The position numbers were made by a program, and so were the translations under genes. A stretch of DNA of 64,000 nt from Akkermansia muciniphila (GTDB lineage: Bacteria > Pseudomonadota > Gammaproteobacteria > Burkholderiales > Burkholderiaceae_C): contig CALQKH020000013.1 in NCBI GenBank assembly GCA_943331105.2, forward strand, positions 38,591 through 102,590. The letters are read 5' to 3'. The notes under the pieces were generated by a model. It saw nothing but the letters and a program-made list of their open reading frames with translations, was not told the DNA's origin and made no database searches. Positions 45,224 through 53,518 of this stretch are shown here, one piece after another; position 1 is the first letter of the stretch; every line of letters begins with the position of its first letter.

Positions 45224-46063
45224 TCACGGCGGTGGCTGCTGATGACGCTGTGATTGGCCACCACCCCAATAAACGCGGGTTGGGTTGTGAACCATGATCT
45301 GCTCAAAGGATTCGATACCTATCCACTCATGGGCTTGGGCGATGAGTGTTTCAAAATTCGCAAATTCCTCATGGTTGGTGCAGGGCCAGTCGCTTCCCCA
45401 CAGCAATGCACCAGCGCCCAGTTCGCTCAACAAAAGAGAAGACAAAGCTTCTGGATGGACGCCGCCCAATCGGTAAGCGCCACTCAATTTCACGTAGACC
45501 GGTGCAAGGCTGGCGTGCTTTTTTAATGCCATCAAAGTGGGGTCAGAGGCGTGGGCTTCCCAGGGTTTGGCCATGTGGTCCACCACAAGGGGTGTGTCAG
45601 AGGGTATTTGGCGCAACACTTGGGGCAGTTTCCCTTGATCGGTGTGGATCTCAAGATGCCAACCCAGTGTGTGGATGGCTTCCCAAATGTTGTCAGACAG
45701 CGTCCATTCTGGGATGTCATGGGCGATGCCCGACAAATTCAAGCGGATGCCCCGCACGCCAGATCGGTGCAGGGTCTTTAAAGTTTCGATGTCCACATCC
45801 GGGTTCACCACAGCAATACCGCGCAGCATGTCGGGGTGAGACTTCAGAGCATCGATCATCAGACGGTTGTCTGTGCCCAGAAAGCTCGGTTGCACCCAAA
45901 CACCGCGCGTCACCCCCACATTTCGGGCCTGGTGCGTCCAATCGGCCAGCAAAGCGCTGTATTGCGGAACGTATCGGGCGCCTTCAACTGCAACCCCTGC
46001 GTTGAAAACATGGAAATGGGTATCGACCGCATTTTTTGACATGGCTGAATTCATGAGATACAT
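45224..46063 (-). CDS. Amidohydrolase-2 family hydrolase, possible sugar-acid lactonase
   Basis: A 279-residue metal-dependent TIM-barrel hydrolase: VDTHFHVFN (HxH metal ligands), VRGIRLNLSGIAH, HLEIHTD (His), LVVDHMAKPW (His) and LLWGSDWPCTNHE (Asp). The family includes 2-pyrone-4,6-dicarboxylate, L-fucono- and L-rhamnonolactonases, so with ltnD/otnK downstream, opening a tetronolactone is a reasonable inference. AGAGGA lies 5 bases before the ATG at 46063, which overlaps the GntR operator. Confidence 0.8.
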   Translation of the reverse strand: MYLMNSAMSKNAVDTHFHVFNAGVAVEGARYVPQYSALLADWTHQARNVGVTRGVWVQPSFLGTDNRLMIDALKSHPDMLRGIAVVNPDVDIETLKTLHRSGVRGIRLNLSGIAHDIPEWTLSDNIWEAIHTLGWHLEIHTDQGKLPQVLRQIPSDTPLVVDHMAKPWEAHASDPTLMALKKHASLAPVYVKLSGAYRLGGVHPEALSSLLLSELGAGALLWGSDWPCTNHEEFANFETLIAQAHEWIGIESFEQIMVHNPTRVYWGGGQSQRHQQPPP

Positions 46064-46087
46064 TCTAGTCCTCTAGATGTCTAGAAT
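46062..46087. promoter_or_regulatory. GntR-type operator between the lactonase and GntR genes
   Basis: ATTCTAG and CTAGAAT form a perfect inverted repeat around a 12-base spacer that holds a third CTAG, so CTAG occurs three times at exact 8-bp spacing. It covers the start of the leftward operon and lies 7 bp before the GntR gene, fitting autorepression and repression of the divergent operon. Confidence 0.65.
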
Positions 46088-46093
46088 CAATTC

Positions 46094-46834
46094 ATGACAA
46101 CACCCATAAAAACCTATTCACTTGGACAAAGTCGATACGGTAATTTAGCGACTGCTTTGCGCGATCGAATCCTGCAAGGTGAATGGGTTCCGGGTGAGGT
46201 CATTCCTGCCGAATCGGCTTTGGCGCAAAGCTATGGTGTGGCATTGGGCACCATCCGGCAAGCTTTGTCACTGCTGGTTCAAGATGGCGTGTTGCAACGA
46301 CGGCATGGCAAAGGCACCTTTGTGACCAAGGGTGTTGATGGCGCCTCCATGATGCGATTTTTCAGATTTCGCGGCACAGACGGTGTTGCCAGCATGACCC
46401 CTCATTCCCAAATTTTGGGCAGTCGTTTGCGCAGTGCCAGCGTGCAAGAAATTCAAGCCTTCGGTATGGCCAAGGGTGCTCAAGTCCTCCAAATTGAACG
46501 CCTTCGAAGCCTGGAGTCTGAACCCTGCTTGCTTGAAACCATCGTTTTGCCACTGCCCCTCTTTGGCGCTTTGGCCGATTCCGACACCGGTGCATGGGAC
46601 GACTTGCTCTACCCCATGTACCAGCAACGCTGCGGGGTTGTGATTCAAAAAACACAAGACAGTCTGAGCTTTTCACAACTCAATGCCAGACAAGCCAAGC
46701 GTCTCAAACTGGCTGCGTCACACCCCTGCGTTCTGGTGGAGCGTCAGGCTTTTGATATGGCGGGCCGCTGTGTCGAACTGCGCACCACACGTGGCGACGC
46801 GTTTTCTTTCAAGTACACCGCACAGGTGCAATAA
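46094..46834 (+). CDS. GntR-family regulator, HutC/UTRA subfamily
   Basis: A 246-residue regulator. The winged HTH is near residues 15-80 (LATALRDRILQGEWVPGEVIPAESALAQSYGVALGTIRQALSLLVQDGVLQRRHGKGTFV). The effector domain is UTRA-type (~100-246; VLQIERLRSLESEPCLLETIVLP...LKLAASHPCVLVERQAFD). It is divergent from the lactonase-Bug-ltnD-otnK operon and followed by another Bug gene. The effector is probably the imported acid sugar or a phosphorylated intermediate. Confidence 0.9.
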   Translation: MTTPIKTYSLGQSRYGNLATALRDRILQGEWVPGEVIPAESALAQSYGVALGTIRQALSLLVQDGVLQRRHGKGTFVTKGVDGASMMRFFRFRGTDGVASMTPHSQILGSRLRSASVQEIQAFGMAKGAQVLQIERLRSLESEPCLLETIVLPLPLFGALADSDTGAWDDLLYPMYQQRCGVVIQKTQDSLSFSQLNARQAKRLKLAASHPCVLVERQAFDMAGRCVELRTTRGDAFSFKYTAQVQ

Positions 46835-46855
46835 CAACTTCCTAGGAGATATTTC

Positions 46856-47845
46856 ATGATTGGTGCTTCTCGACTCAAATCCATTGGCTGTATTGCATTC
46901 GTCACCTCTGCTCTGTGCGGAACAGTGACATCTGGTTTTGCACAAACGGCTTACCCCACCAAGCCGATCACTTTGGTGGTGACTTACCCGCCAGGGGGTG
47001 GCGCAGATGCCATGGCCAGACTGATTGCGCCCAAAATGGGTGAAGCACTGGGTCAGACGGTCGTCGTTGAAAACAGGGCAGGCGCAAGCGGACAAATTGG
47101 CGCAGCAGCTGTTGCCAAAGCCAACCCGGATGGGTACACCTTGATGCTGGATGCCTCCTCTTTTTCCGTCAACCCTTCGCTGTATCCCAAGCTGCCTTAT
47201 GACAGTCTGAAAGCTTTTCAGCCTGTAGGCGTGGTGGCCTTGTTCCCGAATGTGGTCTTGGTCAACGCCAATTTCCCGGCGAAGAACATGGCAGAACTCA
47301 CGGCAGCTGCCCGTAAAAGTAAGGATGCCGTGTCCTATGCGTCATCGGGCAATGGCTCGGCACAACATTTGGCGGGCGCATTGTTTGAATCTGCTGCCAA
47401 AGTGGACATGATTCATGTCCCTTACAAGGGTGGCGGCCCAGCACTCAACGATGTGATCGGCGGACAAGTGCCACTTTTCTTCGGCAATTTGGCGTCCACT
47501 TTGCAGCATGTTCAATCTGGCAAATTGAAAGCCTTGGCCGTGACGTCCGATAAACGTTCTCCCATCCTGCCCGATGTACCCACTCTGGGTGAGTCTGGCC
47601 TGAAAGGCACAGAAATTTACGAATGGAATGCGGTATTTGCCCCTGCCAACACACCTGAACCTGTGATGAAAAAACTGGCAGCTGCGTTTCAACAAGCGTT
47701 GGATGCGCCTGAGGTGAAAGCTCGCGTGGCTCAGCTGGGTGGCGAGTTGCAAAAAAGTTCCCCCGAGCAGGCCAGGACATTCATTGAGCAACAAATCAAC
47801 CTCTGGGGTCGCGTGGTCAAAGAACGAAAAATCACCATTGAATAA
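46856..47845 (+). CDS. Bug/TctC substrate-binding protein next to GntR
   Basis: A 329-residue exported protein (signal GCIAFVTSALCGTVTSGFAQ), with ITLVVTYPPGGGADAMARLI, VVVENRAGASGQIGAAAVAKANPDGYT and IHVPYKGGGPALNDVIGGQ. CCTAGGAGATATTTC precedes the ATG, and only 21 bp separate it from the GntR gene, so both are under the same promoter. A second binding protein for this regulon. Confidence 0.93.
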   Translation: MIGASRLKSIGCIAFVTSALCGTVTSGFAQTAYPTKPITLVVTYPPGGGADAMARLIAPKMGEALGQTVVVENRAGASGQIGAAAVAKANPDGYTLMLDASSFSVNPSLYPKLPYDSLKAFQPVGVVALFPNVVLVNANFPAKNMAELTAAARKSKDAVSYASSGNGSAQHLAGALFESAAKVDMIHVPYKGGGPALNDVIGGQVPLFFGNLASTLQHVQSGKLKALAVTSDKRSPILPDVPTLGESGLKGTEIYEWNAVFAPANTPEPVMKKLAAAFQQALDAPEVKARVAQLGGELQKSSPEQARTFIEQQINLWGRVVKERKITIE

Positions 47846-47937
47846 GTGAGTGAAAGGGTTGGGCAACCACTGTGCGCGAGCCACGGGCCCATCCCAAAAC
47901 GTGGCATGCTCGCTGTTTTTGGGGATGGTCCTTCGTG

Positions 47938-48795
47938 ATGCAGTTATTGGCCCGCTGGTTCAGCCTTTTTGGCTTGTTGCTGCTGTCAGCTTGCAGCAGT
48001 GTTCCTGTTTCAACTTACGCCCCCAAGCTGGGCCAAATGGGCAAAGACGTGATGTGGCTGCCCACGCGCGACGAACTGGTGACCCAAATGCTCACCGCCG
48101 CGCAGGTGTCACCCGATGACGAGGTGGTGGACTTGGGTGCCGGTGACGGCAAGATCGCGATCGCGGCCGCACGGCAATTTGGGGCGCGTGCTTGGGGCAT
48201 TGAGTACAACAAAGACCTCGCCGCTTTGGCGCAGCGCAATGCCGAAAAAGCCGGTTTGGCTGGCCGGGTGAGGATTGTGCAGGGCGACATCTTTAAAGAG
48301 GATTTTTCCAGAGCCAGTGTGGTCACGCTGTATTTGCTGGAAGAGTTGAACGAACAACTTCGCCCCACCTTGCTGGGCATGCGGCCAGGCACGCGCGTGG
48401 TGTCCAACACTTTTGGCATGGGCGATTGGGAGCCCGATCAGGTGATCCGGGTGGGCAGCAACACCGGGTATTTCTGGAAAGTACCCGCCCAGCTGGCGGG
48501 TCAGTGGTCGGTGCAAGGACTGGACCGCCGTGGACCAGTGCGGTTGGCCTTGACCCAGCGGCACCAGCGTGTGGGCGGCACGCTGGCCTGGGGTGACAAA
48601 GTGCAGCCCTTGTTGGGCGCCCGCATGGACGGTGCCGACCTGCACTTCAGTTTTGTCAAAGAAGACGGGCAATTGCAGGCGGTTCAAGTCCGGGTGCAAG
48701 GGGCCACCATGGCGGGCGAGTGGGTGGCGCCTTACGGCATGCTGGAGATTCAGCCCGCGGTGGTGAAAGTCAGCGCCCAGCGCTTGGGCAACTGA
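47938..48795 (+). CDS. Class I methyltransferase-fold protein with lipoprotein signal
   Basis: A 285-residue protein. It starts with a lipoprotein signal (WFSLFGLLLLSACSSV, lipobox LSAC). Residues ~45-180 are a SAM-methyltransferase fold: EVVDLGAGDGKIAIAAARQFG, GIEYNKDLAALAQRNAEKAG, RIVQGDIFKEDFSRASVVTLYLLEELN. This resembles the FAM173/ATPSCKMT lysine methyltransferase group. The C-terminal ~100 residues are beta-rich. Export conflicts with a need for SAM, unless the cofactor site serves another purpose. The ATG at 47938 is chosen because it gives the signal sequence. Confidence 0.8.
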   Translation: MQLLARWFSLFGLLLLSACSSVPVSTYAPKLGQMGKDVMWLPTRDELVTQMLTAAQVSPDDEVVDLGAGDGKIAIAAARQFGARAWGIEYNKDLAALAQRNAEKAGLAGRVRIVQGDIFKEDFSRASVVTLYLLEELNEQLRPTLLGMRPGTRVVSNTFGMGDWEPDQVIRVGSNTGYFWKVPAQLAGQWSVQGLDRRGPVRLALTQRHQRVGGTLAWGDKVQPLLGARMDGADLHFSFVKEDGQLQAVQVRVQGATMAGEWVAPYGMLEIQPAVVKVSAQRLGN

Positions 48796-48841
48796 CTTTG
48801 GCTTGTCGCCCTGTGCGCAGGTGACCCACGCCTCGCCCTGC

Positions 48842-49159
48842 TCAGGGCTGGGGACCCCAGGGTGCCGACATCATGAGCTTGTTTTGCTGCTCGGCAATCA
48901 GCGGACGGATTTTGGCGGCAAAGGCCATGAAGTCCGCGTCGCCATAAACCCCGGCCCAAAAGGCACGGCGATCGGCATCGTCCTCAAACTTCCAGATGTG
49001 GATCAACTGGTTCAACGCGCCCACATCGCCCGTGAAATAACCCACCAGCTTGGGCGGGTGCTTGGACAGCACGGGCCAGCCTTCGTTTTTGTACAAGGCG
49101 ACGAGTTCAGACATTTTGCCGACGATGGCGTTGTAGGTCCGCAGTTCATAGATGGCCAT
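48842..49159 (-). CDS. NIPSNAP-family protein
   Basis: A 105-residue dimeric alpha-beta barrel protein: IYELRTYNAIVGKMSELVALY, LVGYFTGDVGALNQLIHIWKFEDDADRRAFWAGVY. This is a complete NIPSNAP domain. Function is not defined in bacteria. AGTCTCC... gives GGAGACTCC? a GGAGTCTCC site upstream of the ATG. Single gene between two unrelated neighbours. Confidence 0.87.
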   Translation of the reverse strand: MAIYELRTYNAIVGKMSELVALYKNEGWPVLSKHPPKLVGYFTGDVGALNQLIHIWKFEDDADRRAFWAGVYGDADFMAFAAKIRPLIAEQQNKLMMSAPWGPQP

Positions 49160-49262
49160 GGAGACTCCAAAGATGTGTGAGAAAGGAGCCTCACTTTAGG
49201 ATCTCAAGGCAAGCCGACGTGTCGGCAAGGTGACGCCTGGTGGTCACTGGGCCTGTAAGATC

Positions 49263-49287
49263 AAAAACGCCCTCAAAGGGCTTTTTT
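49263..49287 (+). terminator. Intrinsic terminator directly before argE
   Basis: AAAAAC then GCCCT-CAA-AGGGC then six T. This is a textbook short terminator, usable in both directions because of the A-run on the left. The argE ATG begins two bases after the T-run. A further palindrome GCCGACGTGTCGGC lies about 40 bases upstream. The layout suggests attenuation or a start site downstream of the hairpin. Confidence 0.6.
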
Positions 49288-49288
49288 G

Positions 49289-50530
49289 ATGGAATCGCCC
49301 ATGAACGCCCCAATCTCGCCCAACGCCCTGGCTCCAGCCGCCACTGTCCAAGCCGCAGACCTGGCCGCATTGCCCCTGATCGAAAAATGGATCGCCTTTG
49401 CCACCGTCTCGCGTGACAGCAACCTGGCTTTGCTGGACTGGACGGAAGCTTATTTGAAGGATTTGGGCATCAGCTGCAGCCGTACCTACGACGACAGCGG
49501 CCAAAAGGCCAACCTCTGGGCCACGCTGCCTGCGCACGACGGCGAAACCAAAATCGGCGGCTTGGTGCTCTCGGGTCACACCGACGTGGTGCCTGTGGAC
49601 GGCCAGCCTTGGGACACCGACCCCTTCAAGGTCGTGATCCAAGGCGACAAGATGTACGGCCGGGGCGTGACCGACATGAAGAGCTTTGGTGCCATCTGTT
49701 TGATGATGGTGCCCGAGCTGCTGAAAAGAAAACTCAAGCGTCCGATTCACTTGGCTTTCAGCTACGACGAAGAAGTGGGCTGCATCGGTGTGCGTCGCAT
49801 GATTGCCGGCATTCAGGCGCAGGGCTTCAAGCCTGCCGGCTGCATCGTGGGCGAACCTACCGGCATGCAGGTGGTCATTGCGCACAAGGGGAAGCATTCG
49901 TACAAAACCACGGTGCACGGTTTTGAGGCGCATTCTTCGCTCACGCCGCTGGGCGTGAACGCGGTCGAGATCGCTTGCGAATTTGTTGCCAATCTGAAAA
50001 GCATGCACCGCGAGCTGGTGCAAAACGGCCCGTTTGACCCGATTTACGACGTCCCGCACACCACCATCCACACGGGTGTGATCGCCGGTGGCACGGCGCT
50101 CAACATCATCCCGCGCCAATGCGAGGTGACTTGGGAAATCCGTCACCACCACATGAACACGCCCGAAGAGTTGTTTGCCCGGGCCAAAGCCTTTGGCGAG
50201 AGCCTGGTGCCCGCCATGCAAGCGGTTGCACCCGACACCGGCATCACGCATGAACTCAAATCGGTGCTGCCCGGTTTTGCCACCGCAGCCGACAGCGAGA
50301 TCGCGCAGTTGTGTTTTGACTGTGCCGAATTGGACCCTGCCAGCGGCGCGGGCAAAGTGTCGTTTGGCACGGAGGCGGCATTGTTCCACCAGGCCGGCGT
50401 GCCCACCATCGTGTGTGGCCCCGGCCACATCGCGCAAGCGCACCAGCCCAACGAATGGGTCACGCTGGAGCAACTGGCCTGGTGCGAGCGCTTCATGCGC
50501 CGCCTGGTTGACCGGGTCTGTGTGGGCTGA
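49289..50530 (+). CDS. argE: Acetylornithine deacetylase
   Basis: A 413-residue M20 metallopeptidase-fold enzyme releasing ornithine from N-acetylornithine. LVLSGHTDVVPVDGQPWDTDPF carries the first metal His and catalytic Asp, YGRGVTDMKSFGA the bridging Asp, SYDEEVGCIGVRR the Glu general base, IVGEPTGMQVV further metal contact, and GPGHIAQAHQPNEWV the last His. Start 49289 or 49301. A terminator lies immediately upstream. Confidence 0.9.
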   Translation: MESPMNAPISPNALAPAATVQAADLAALPLIEKWIAFATVSRDSNLALLDWTEAYLKDLGISCSRTYDDSGQKANLWATLPAHDGETKIGGLVLSGHTDVVPVDGQPWDTDPFKVVIQGDKMYGRGVTDMKSFGAICLMMVPELLKRKLKRPIHLAFSYDEEVGCIGVRRMIAGIQAQGFKPAGCIVGEPTGMQVVIAHKGKHSYKTTVHGFEAHSSLTPLGVNAVEIACEFVANLKSMHRELVQNGPFDPIYDVPHTTIHTGVIAGGTALNIIPRQCEVTWEIRHHHMNTPEELFARAKAFGESLVPAMQAVAPDTGITHELKSVLPGFATAADSEIAQLCFDCAELDPASGAGKVSFGTEAALFHQAGVPTIVCGPGHIAQAHQPNEWVTLEQLAWCERFMRRLVDRVCVG

Positions 50531-50550
50531 TTGAGGACAGGCCGTGTGCC

Positions 50551-51357
50551 TCAGTGAAACACGTAGCCATCCATGGCGATCACATGGTCGCTGATGCCCC
50601 GGAAAAAAGCGCCAGGCTGTGCATCAGCGCCTGCTGCGCCCCAAGCGGTGAACAGCGGCAACAAGTGTTCGTCTGTGGGGTGGGCGCGCTGACCTGAAAG
50701 CTGCTGGCGGTAGTCCAGCAAACCGGCCACATCGCGTTGCACCAAATGGGTGTGAACCCAGTCGGCAAAGGTCTGCACATAGCCGGGTGTGCCACCGCCG
50801 TGCATGCGAATCGCCATCAAGTCCCTCAGGTTGTGGGTGATGTTGCCCGAACCCACGATCAGGATATTGTGTTCAGCCAGTGAAGCGAGCGCTTGGCCGA
50901 CCCGGTAAGCGTGTGCAGGCCCCAAGTGGCTTTGTACCGACAGCGGCACGATTGGGATGTTGGCGCTTGGGAACATCTGACGCATCGGAATCCAGGTCCC
51001 GTGGTCCAGGCCGCGCTGGGCGTCTTGTGCGGCGGGCAAGCCCGCCTCTTGCAGGGCGGCCATGACCAGGGCGGCCACATCGGGGCTGCCAGGCGCAGGG
51101 TATTGCATCTCGTACAGCCGTGGGTCAAAACCACCAAAATCGTGAATGGTTTCGGGTCGGGTGGCAAAACCCACGGTGGCTATGGCCGTTTCCCAATGCG
51201 GACTGACCACCACGATGGCGCGGGGGTTGCCCAACTGCGGCACCAGCGCGCTCATGGCGGCGCCAGCCGCACCGGGGTGCAGGGCAAACATGGGCGAGCC
51301 GTGGGGGACAAACAAGACAGATTTTGGGGTGTGCATGGTCTTAACTGGACGATTCAT
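50551..51357 (-). CDS. ygiD: DODA-type extradiol dioxygenase (LigB/YgiD family)
   Basis: A 268-residue class III extradiol dioxygenase. VLFVPHGSPMFAL, VVVSPHWET and GLDHGTWIPMRQMFP contain the zinc/iron ligand histidines; NILIVGSGNITHNL and AWGAAG complete the DODA pattern. E. coli YgiD oxidises DOPA-like catechols. Start 51357 is used; 51336 is also in frame. Stands downstream of argE on the opposite strand. Confidence 0.87.
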   Translation of the reverse strand: MNRPVKTMHTPKSVLFVPHGSPMFALHPGAAGAAMSALVPQLGNPRAIVVVSPHWETAIATVGFATRPETIHDFGGFDPRLYEMQYPAPGSPDVAALVMAALQEAGLPAAQDAQRGLDHGTWIPMRQMFPSANIPIVPLSVQSHLGPAHAYRVGQALASLAEHNILIVGSGNITHNLRDLMAIRMHGGGTPGYVQTFADWVHTHLVQRDVAGLLDYRQQLSGQRAHPTDEHLLPLFTAWGAAGADAQPGAFFRGISDHVIAMDGYVFH

Positions 51358-51414
51358 GACGCCACTGTAGGGAAAAGCATCGGTCACCTGCTGCACAGCT
51401 CTCAATGTCAAGCT

Positions 51415-52119
51415 TCAAAGCCCCACTTGGCGGTACAGGTCGCTGGCGCGGGTCAAGTGGGCTGACATGGCTTGGGCTGCGCCTTGCGCATCGCCTTGCG
51501 CAATGGCGTCCACGATGCGTTGGTGCTCTGCCAGAGTGAGCGACTCGGCCCCCGGTGCCCGCACGATGTGGTGGTAGTACTCGCTGGCCCAGCCAAACAA
51601 GGCTTCCACGATGGCGGGGTAAATCGGGTTGCCACCAATGCGGGCGATCTCGCGGTGGAACTCCATGTCGCGTTTCAGAAACTGGTCGAGGGTGTTGAGC
51701 GAGTCTTGGTGTGCCGCCAGCCGCTCGCGCAGGCGCTGCACATCCTGTGGGGTGGCTTTTTCTGCCGCTTGCCGCACCATGCTGACTTCCAGAAACAGCC
51801 TCGCCTCTTTGAGGTGCACTAAGGTCTCGGGCTGCATCCGCAGTAAGTGGCGTGCACCTTCGGCAATTTGTGCAATCAGCAATTGGGCGGTGGGCACCAC
51901 CACTTTGGCGCGTTCGCCATGCGAGATTTCGACAATGCCCGAGCGGGCCAACTCTTGCAGGGCCTCGCGCACTGCAACGCGGCCTACGCCATAAAACGCC
52001 ATGAGCTCGCGTTCTGAGGGCAGTGGCTCGCCTGGTGCGATTTCGCCGGACGTGATGCGGGCCATCAGGCGGTCCAACACCTCTTGGTAGAGCTTGCGCC
52101 GCTGAATGTGTTCAGTCAT
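51415..52119 (-). CDS. FadR/GntR-family regulator of the apionate operon
   Basis: A 234-residue FadR-subfamily regulator. The N-terminal winged HTH is YQEVLDRLMARITSGEIAPGEPLPSERELMAFYGVGRVAVREALQELARSGIVEISHG, and the C-terminal FCD domain has FLEVSMVRQAAEKAT, DMEFHREIARIGGNP and HQRIVDAIAQGDAQGAAQAMSAHL with metal-binding His residues. Last gene of the apnO-RLP-oiaK set, 11 bp after oiaK, so regulated with it. Start 52119 follows AAGGG. Confidence 0.9.
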   Translation of the reverse strand: MTEHIQRRKLYQEVLDRLMARITSGEIAPGEPLPSERELMAFYGVGRVAVREALQELARSGIVEISHGERAKVVVPTAQLLIAQIAEGARHLLRMQPETLVHLKEARLFLEVSMVRQAAEKATPQDVQRLRERLAAHQDSLNTLDQFLKRDMEFHREIARIGGNPIYPAIVEALFGWASEYYHHIVRAPGAESLTLAEHQRIVDAIAQGDAQGAAQAMSAHLTRASDLYRQVGL

Positions 52120-52130
52120 CCCTTGGCCCT

Positions 52131-53513
52131 TCAAGCGACGCGGCCAGCACGCACATCACCATAAAAAGAGGGCTGGCCCAGCTGCCCGCCTTTGAGGGCG
52201 ATTTCCAGGCCATCGCGGCGCGCATCGTCGGACCAAGCCCGGCACAGCGGCACACCGGGTGCCATGCCTGCAGCCACCGTGAACGCCTGAATACCCAAGT
52301 GGCTGGCCACCGCACCCGAGCTGTCGCCTCCCGCCACCACCACACGGCGCAAAGGCGTGCGGTCCAACAAGCGCCGCATGACCTCTGCCAAGGCCATGCC
52401 GATGCGTTCACTGGCCTGCGTTTTGTCCAGTCCCAAGCGTTGTGCCACAGCGTCAAAGCCTTGCACCGCCGGGTCGTCTGGCCCCCGGGCCGAATAAATC
52501 ACAGGCGACACGCCTTGCCCAACGGCTTGGCTGGCCTGTTGGGCCAACCGTTCAATTTCTGCGTCGGCATGCACGGGGTCGAGGCACAGGGACACGCTCA
52601 TGCGCAAGGTCAAAAAGCCATGGGCTTCTGCCCAGTCAATTTGGGCGGCGCTCATGGGCGAACAACTGCCACTGACCACTCCAATGCAGTCGTGGGCTTG
52701 GGCGATGGGCAAGCCGGGCCATTCAGGCAACCAGCCCCGGCTGCGCCAGTACTCGGCCAAGGCGTATTGCAAGCCAGATGACGAAGCACTGAAGACCCCC
52801 TGCCCGCGTTGATCCCAGACCAGCCGCCCGGCTTCACGTTGCGTGGCGGTATCGGCCACATCGAGCATCAGCACAGGTTGGTCTGCGCCCTGCAGGCTTT
52901 GCCACAACGCGTCGGATTGGCCTTGCGCCATGTGGGCCAGGTTGATCAGCCCGGTGCGGCGTGGGGTTTGTTGGGCCAAGTGCAAACGCAAATCGCTCTC
53001 GTGCATGGGGGTGACCGGGTGGCGCGACATGGTCGGGTGCCGGTCGATGCGCCAGACCTCACCTTGGGCCGCGGCAAACAAGTGGCCAAACACCTGGTAG
53101 CGCTGCAGTCGGGGCGCGCCCACCACCATGGGCGACCAGGGCGCGCGGGTGCAGCGCACCCCTAAGTCAATGGCTTGGCCGATTGAGCCCACTTCGGGCG
53201 ACGAATCGAAGGTTGAGCAGACCTTGTATTGGACGATTGGGGCGCCCAAGCCCGAGAGGCTTTCAAACACCGCAGGCAGGTGGGCGCGCATCCAGGCAGG
53301 GCTTTTGCCCCGCGATTGCCCGGCTACGCCGACACAGCGCACGCCCGGAAAACGGGCCAAATCTTCGGCGCGGGGGGCTTGCAAAAACAGCACTGTGGGC
53401 ACGCCAGCGGCGGTGAAGGCTTCAAGCACATCGGTGGAGCCGGTGAAGTCATCGCCGTAATAGGCCAGCCACAGCCCTTCGGGCAAGCTGCCTGGTTCGC
53501 ACCTTGGGTTCAT
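52131..53513 (-). CDS. oiaK: DUF1537 acid-sugar kinase, probable 3-oxo-isoapionate kinase
   Basis: A 460-residue DUF1537 kinase with LAYYGDDFTGSTDVLEAFTAAG and QYKVCSTFDSSPEVGSIGQA in the substrate domain and GVVSGSCSPMSAAQIDW, VVVAGGDSSGAVASHLG and LKGGQLGQPSFYG in the nucleotide domain. The track's first 133 residues run into the neighbouring gene and are not real. Known OiaK phosphorylates 3-oxo-isoapionate; that identity rests on a RuBisCO-like gene 5 bp upstream and the apnO-like gene beyond it. Confidence 0.82.
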   Translation of the reverse strand: MNPRCEPGSLPEGLWLAYYGDDFTGSTDVLEAFTAAGVPTVLFLQAPRAEDLARFPGVRCVGVAGQSRGKSPAWMRAHLPAVFESLSGLGAPIVQYKVCSTFDSSPEVGSIGQAIDLGVRCTRAPWSPMVVGAPRLQRYQVFGHLFAAAQGEVWRIDRHPTMSRHPVTPMHESDLRLHLAQQTPRRTGLINLAHMAQGQSDALWQSLQGADQPVLMLDVADTATQREAGRLVWDQRGQGVFSASSSGLQYALAEYWRSRGWLPEWPGLPIAQAHDCIGVVSGSCSPMSAAQIDWAEAHGFLTLRMSVSLCLDPVHADAEIERLAQQASQAVGQGVSPVIYSARGPDDPAVQGFDAVAQRLGLDKTQASERIGMALAEVMRRLLDRTPLRRVVVAGGDSSGAVASHLGIQAFTVAAGMAPGVPLCRAWSDDARRDGLEIALKGGQLGQPSFYGDVRAGRVA

Positions 53514-53518
53514 CTCAG

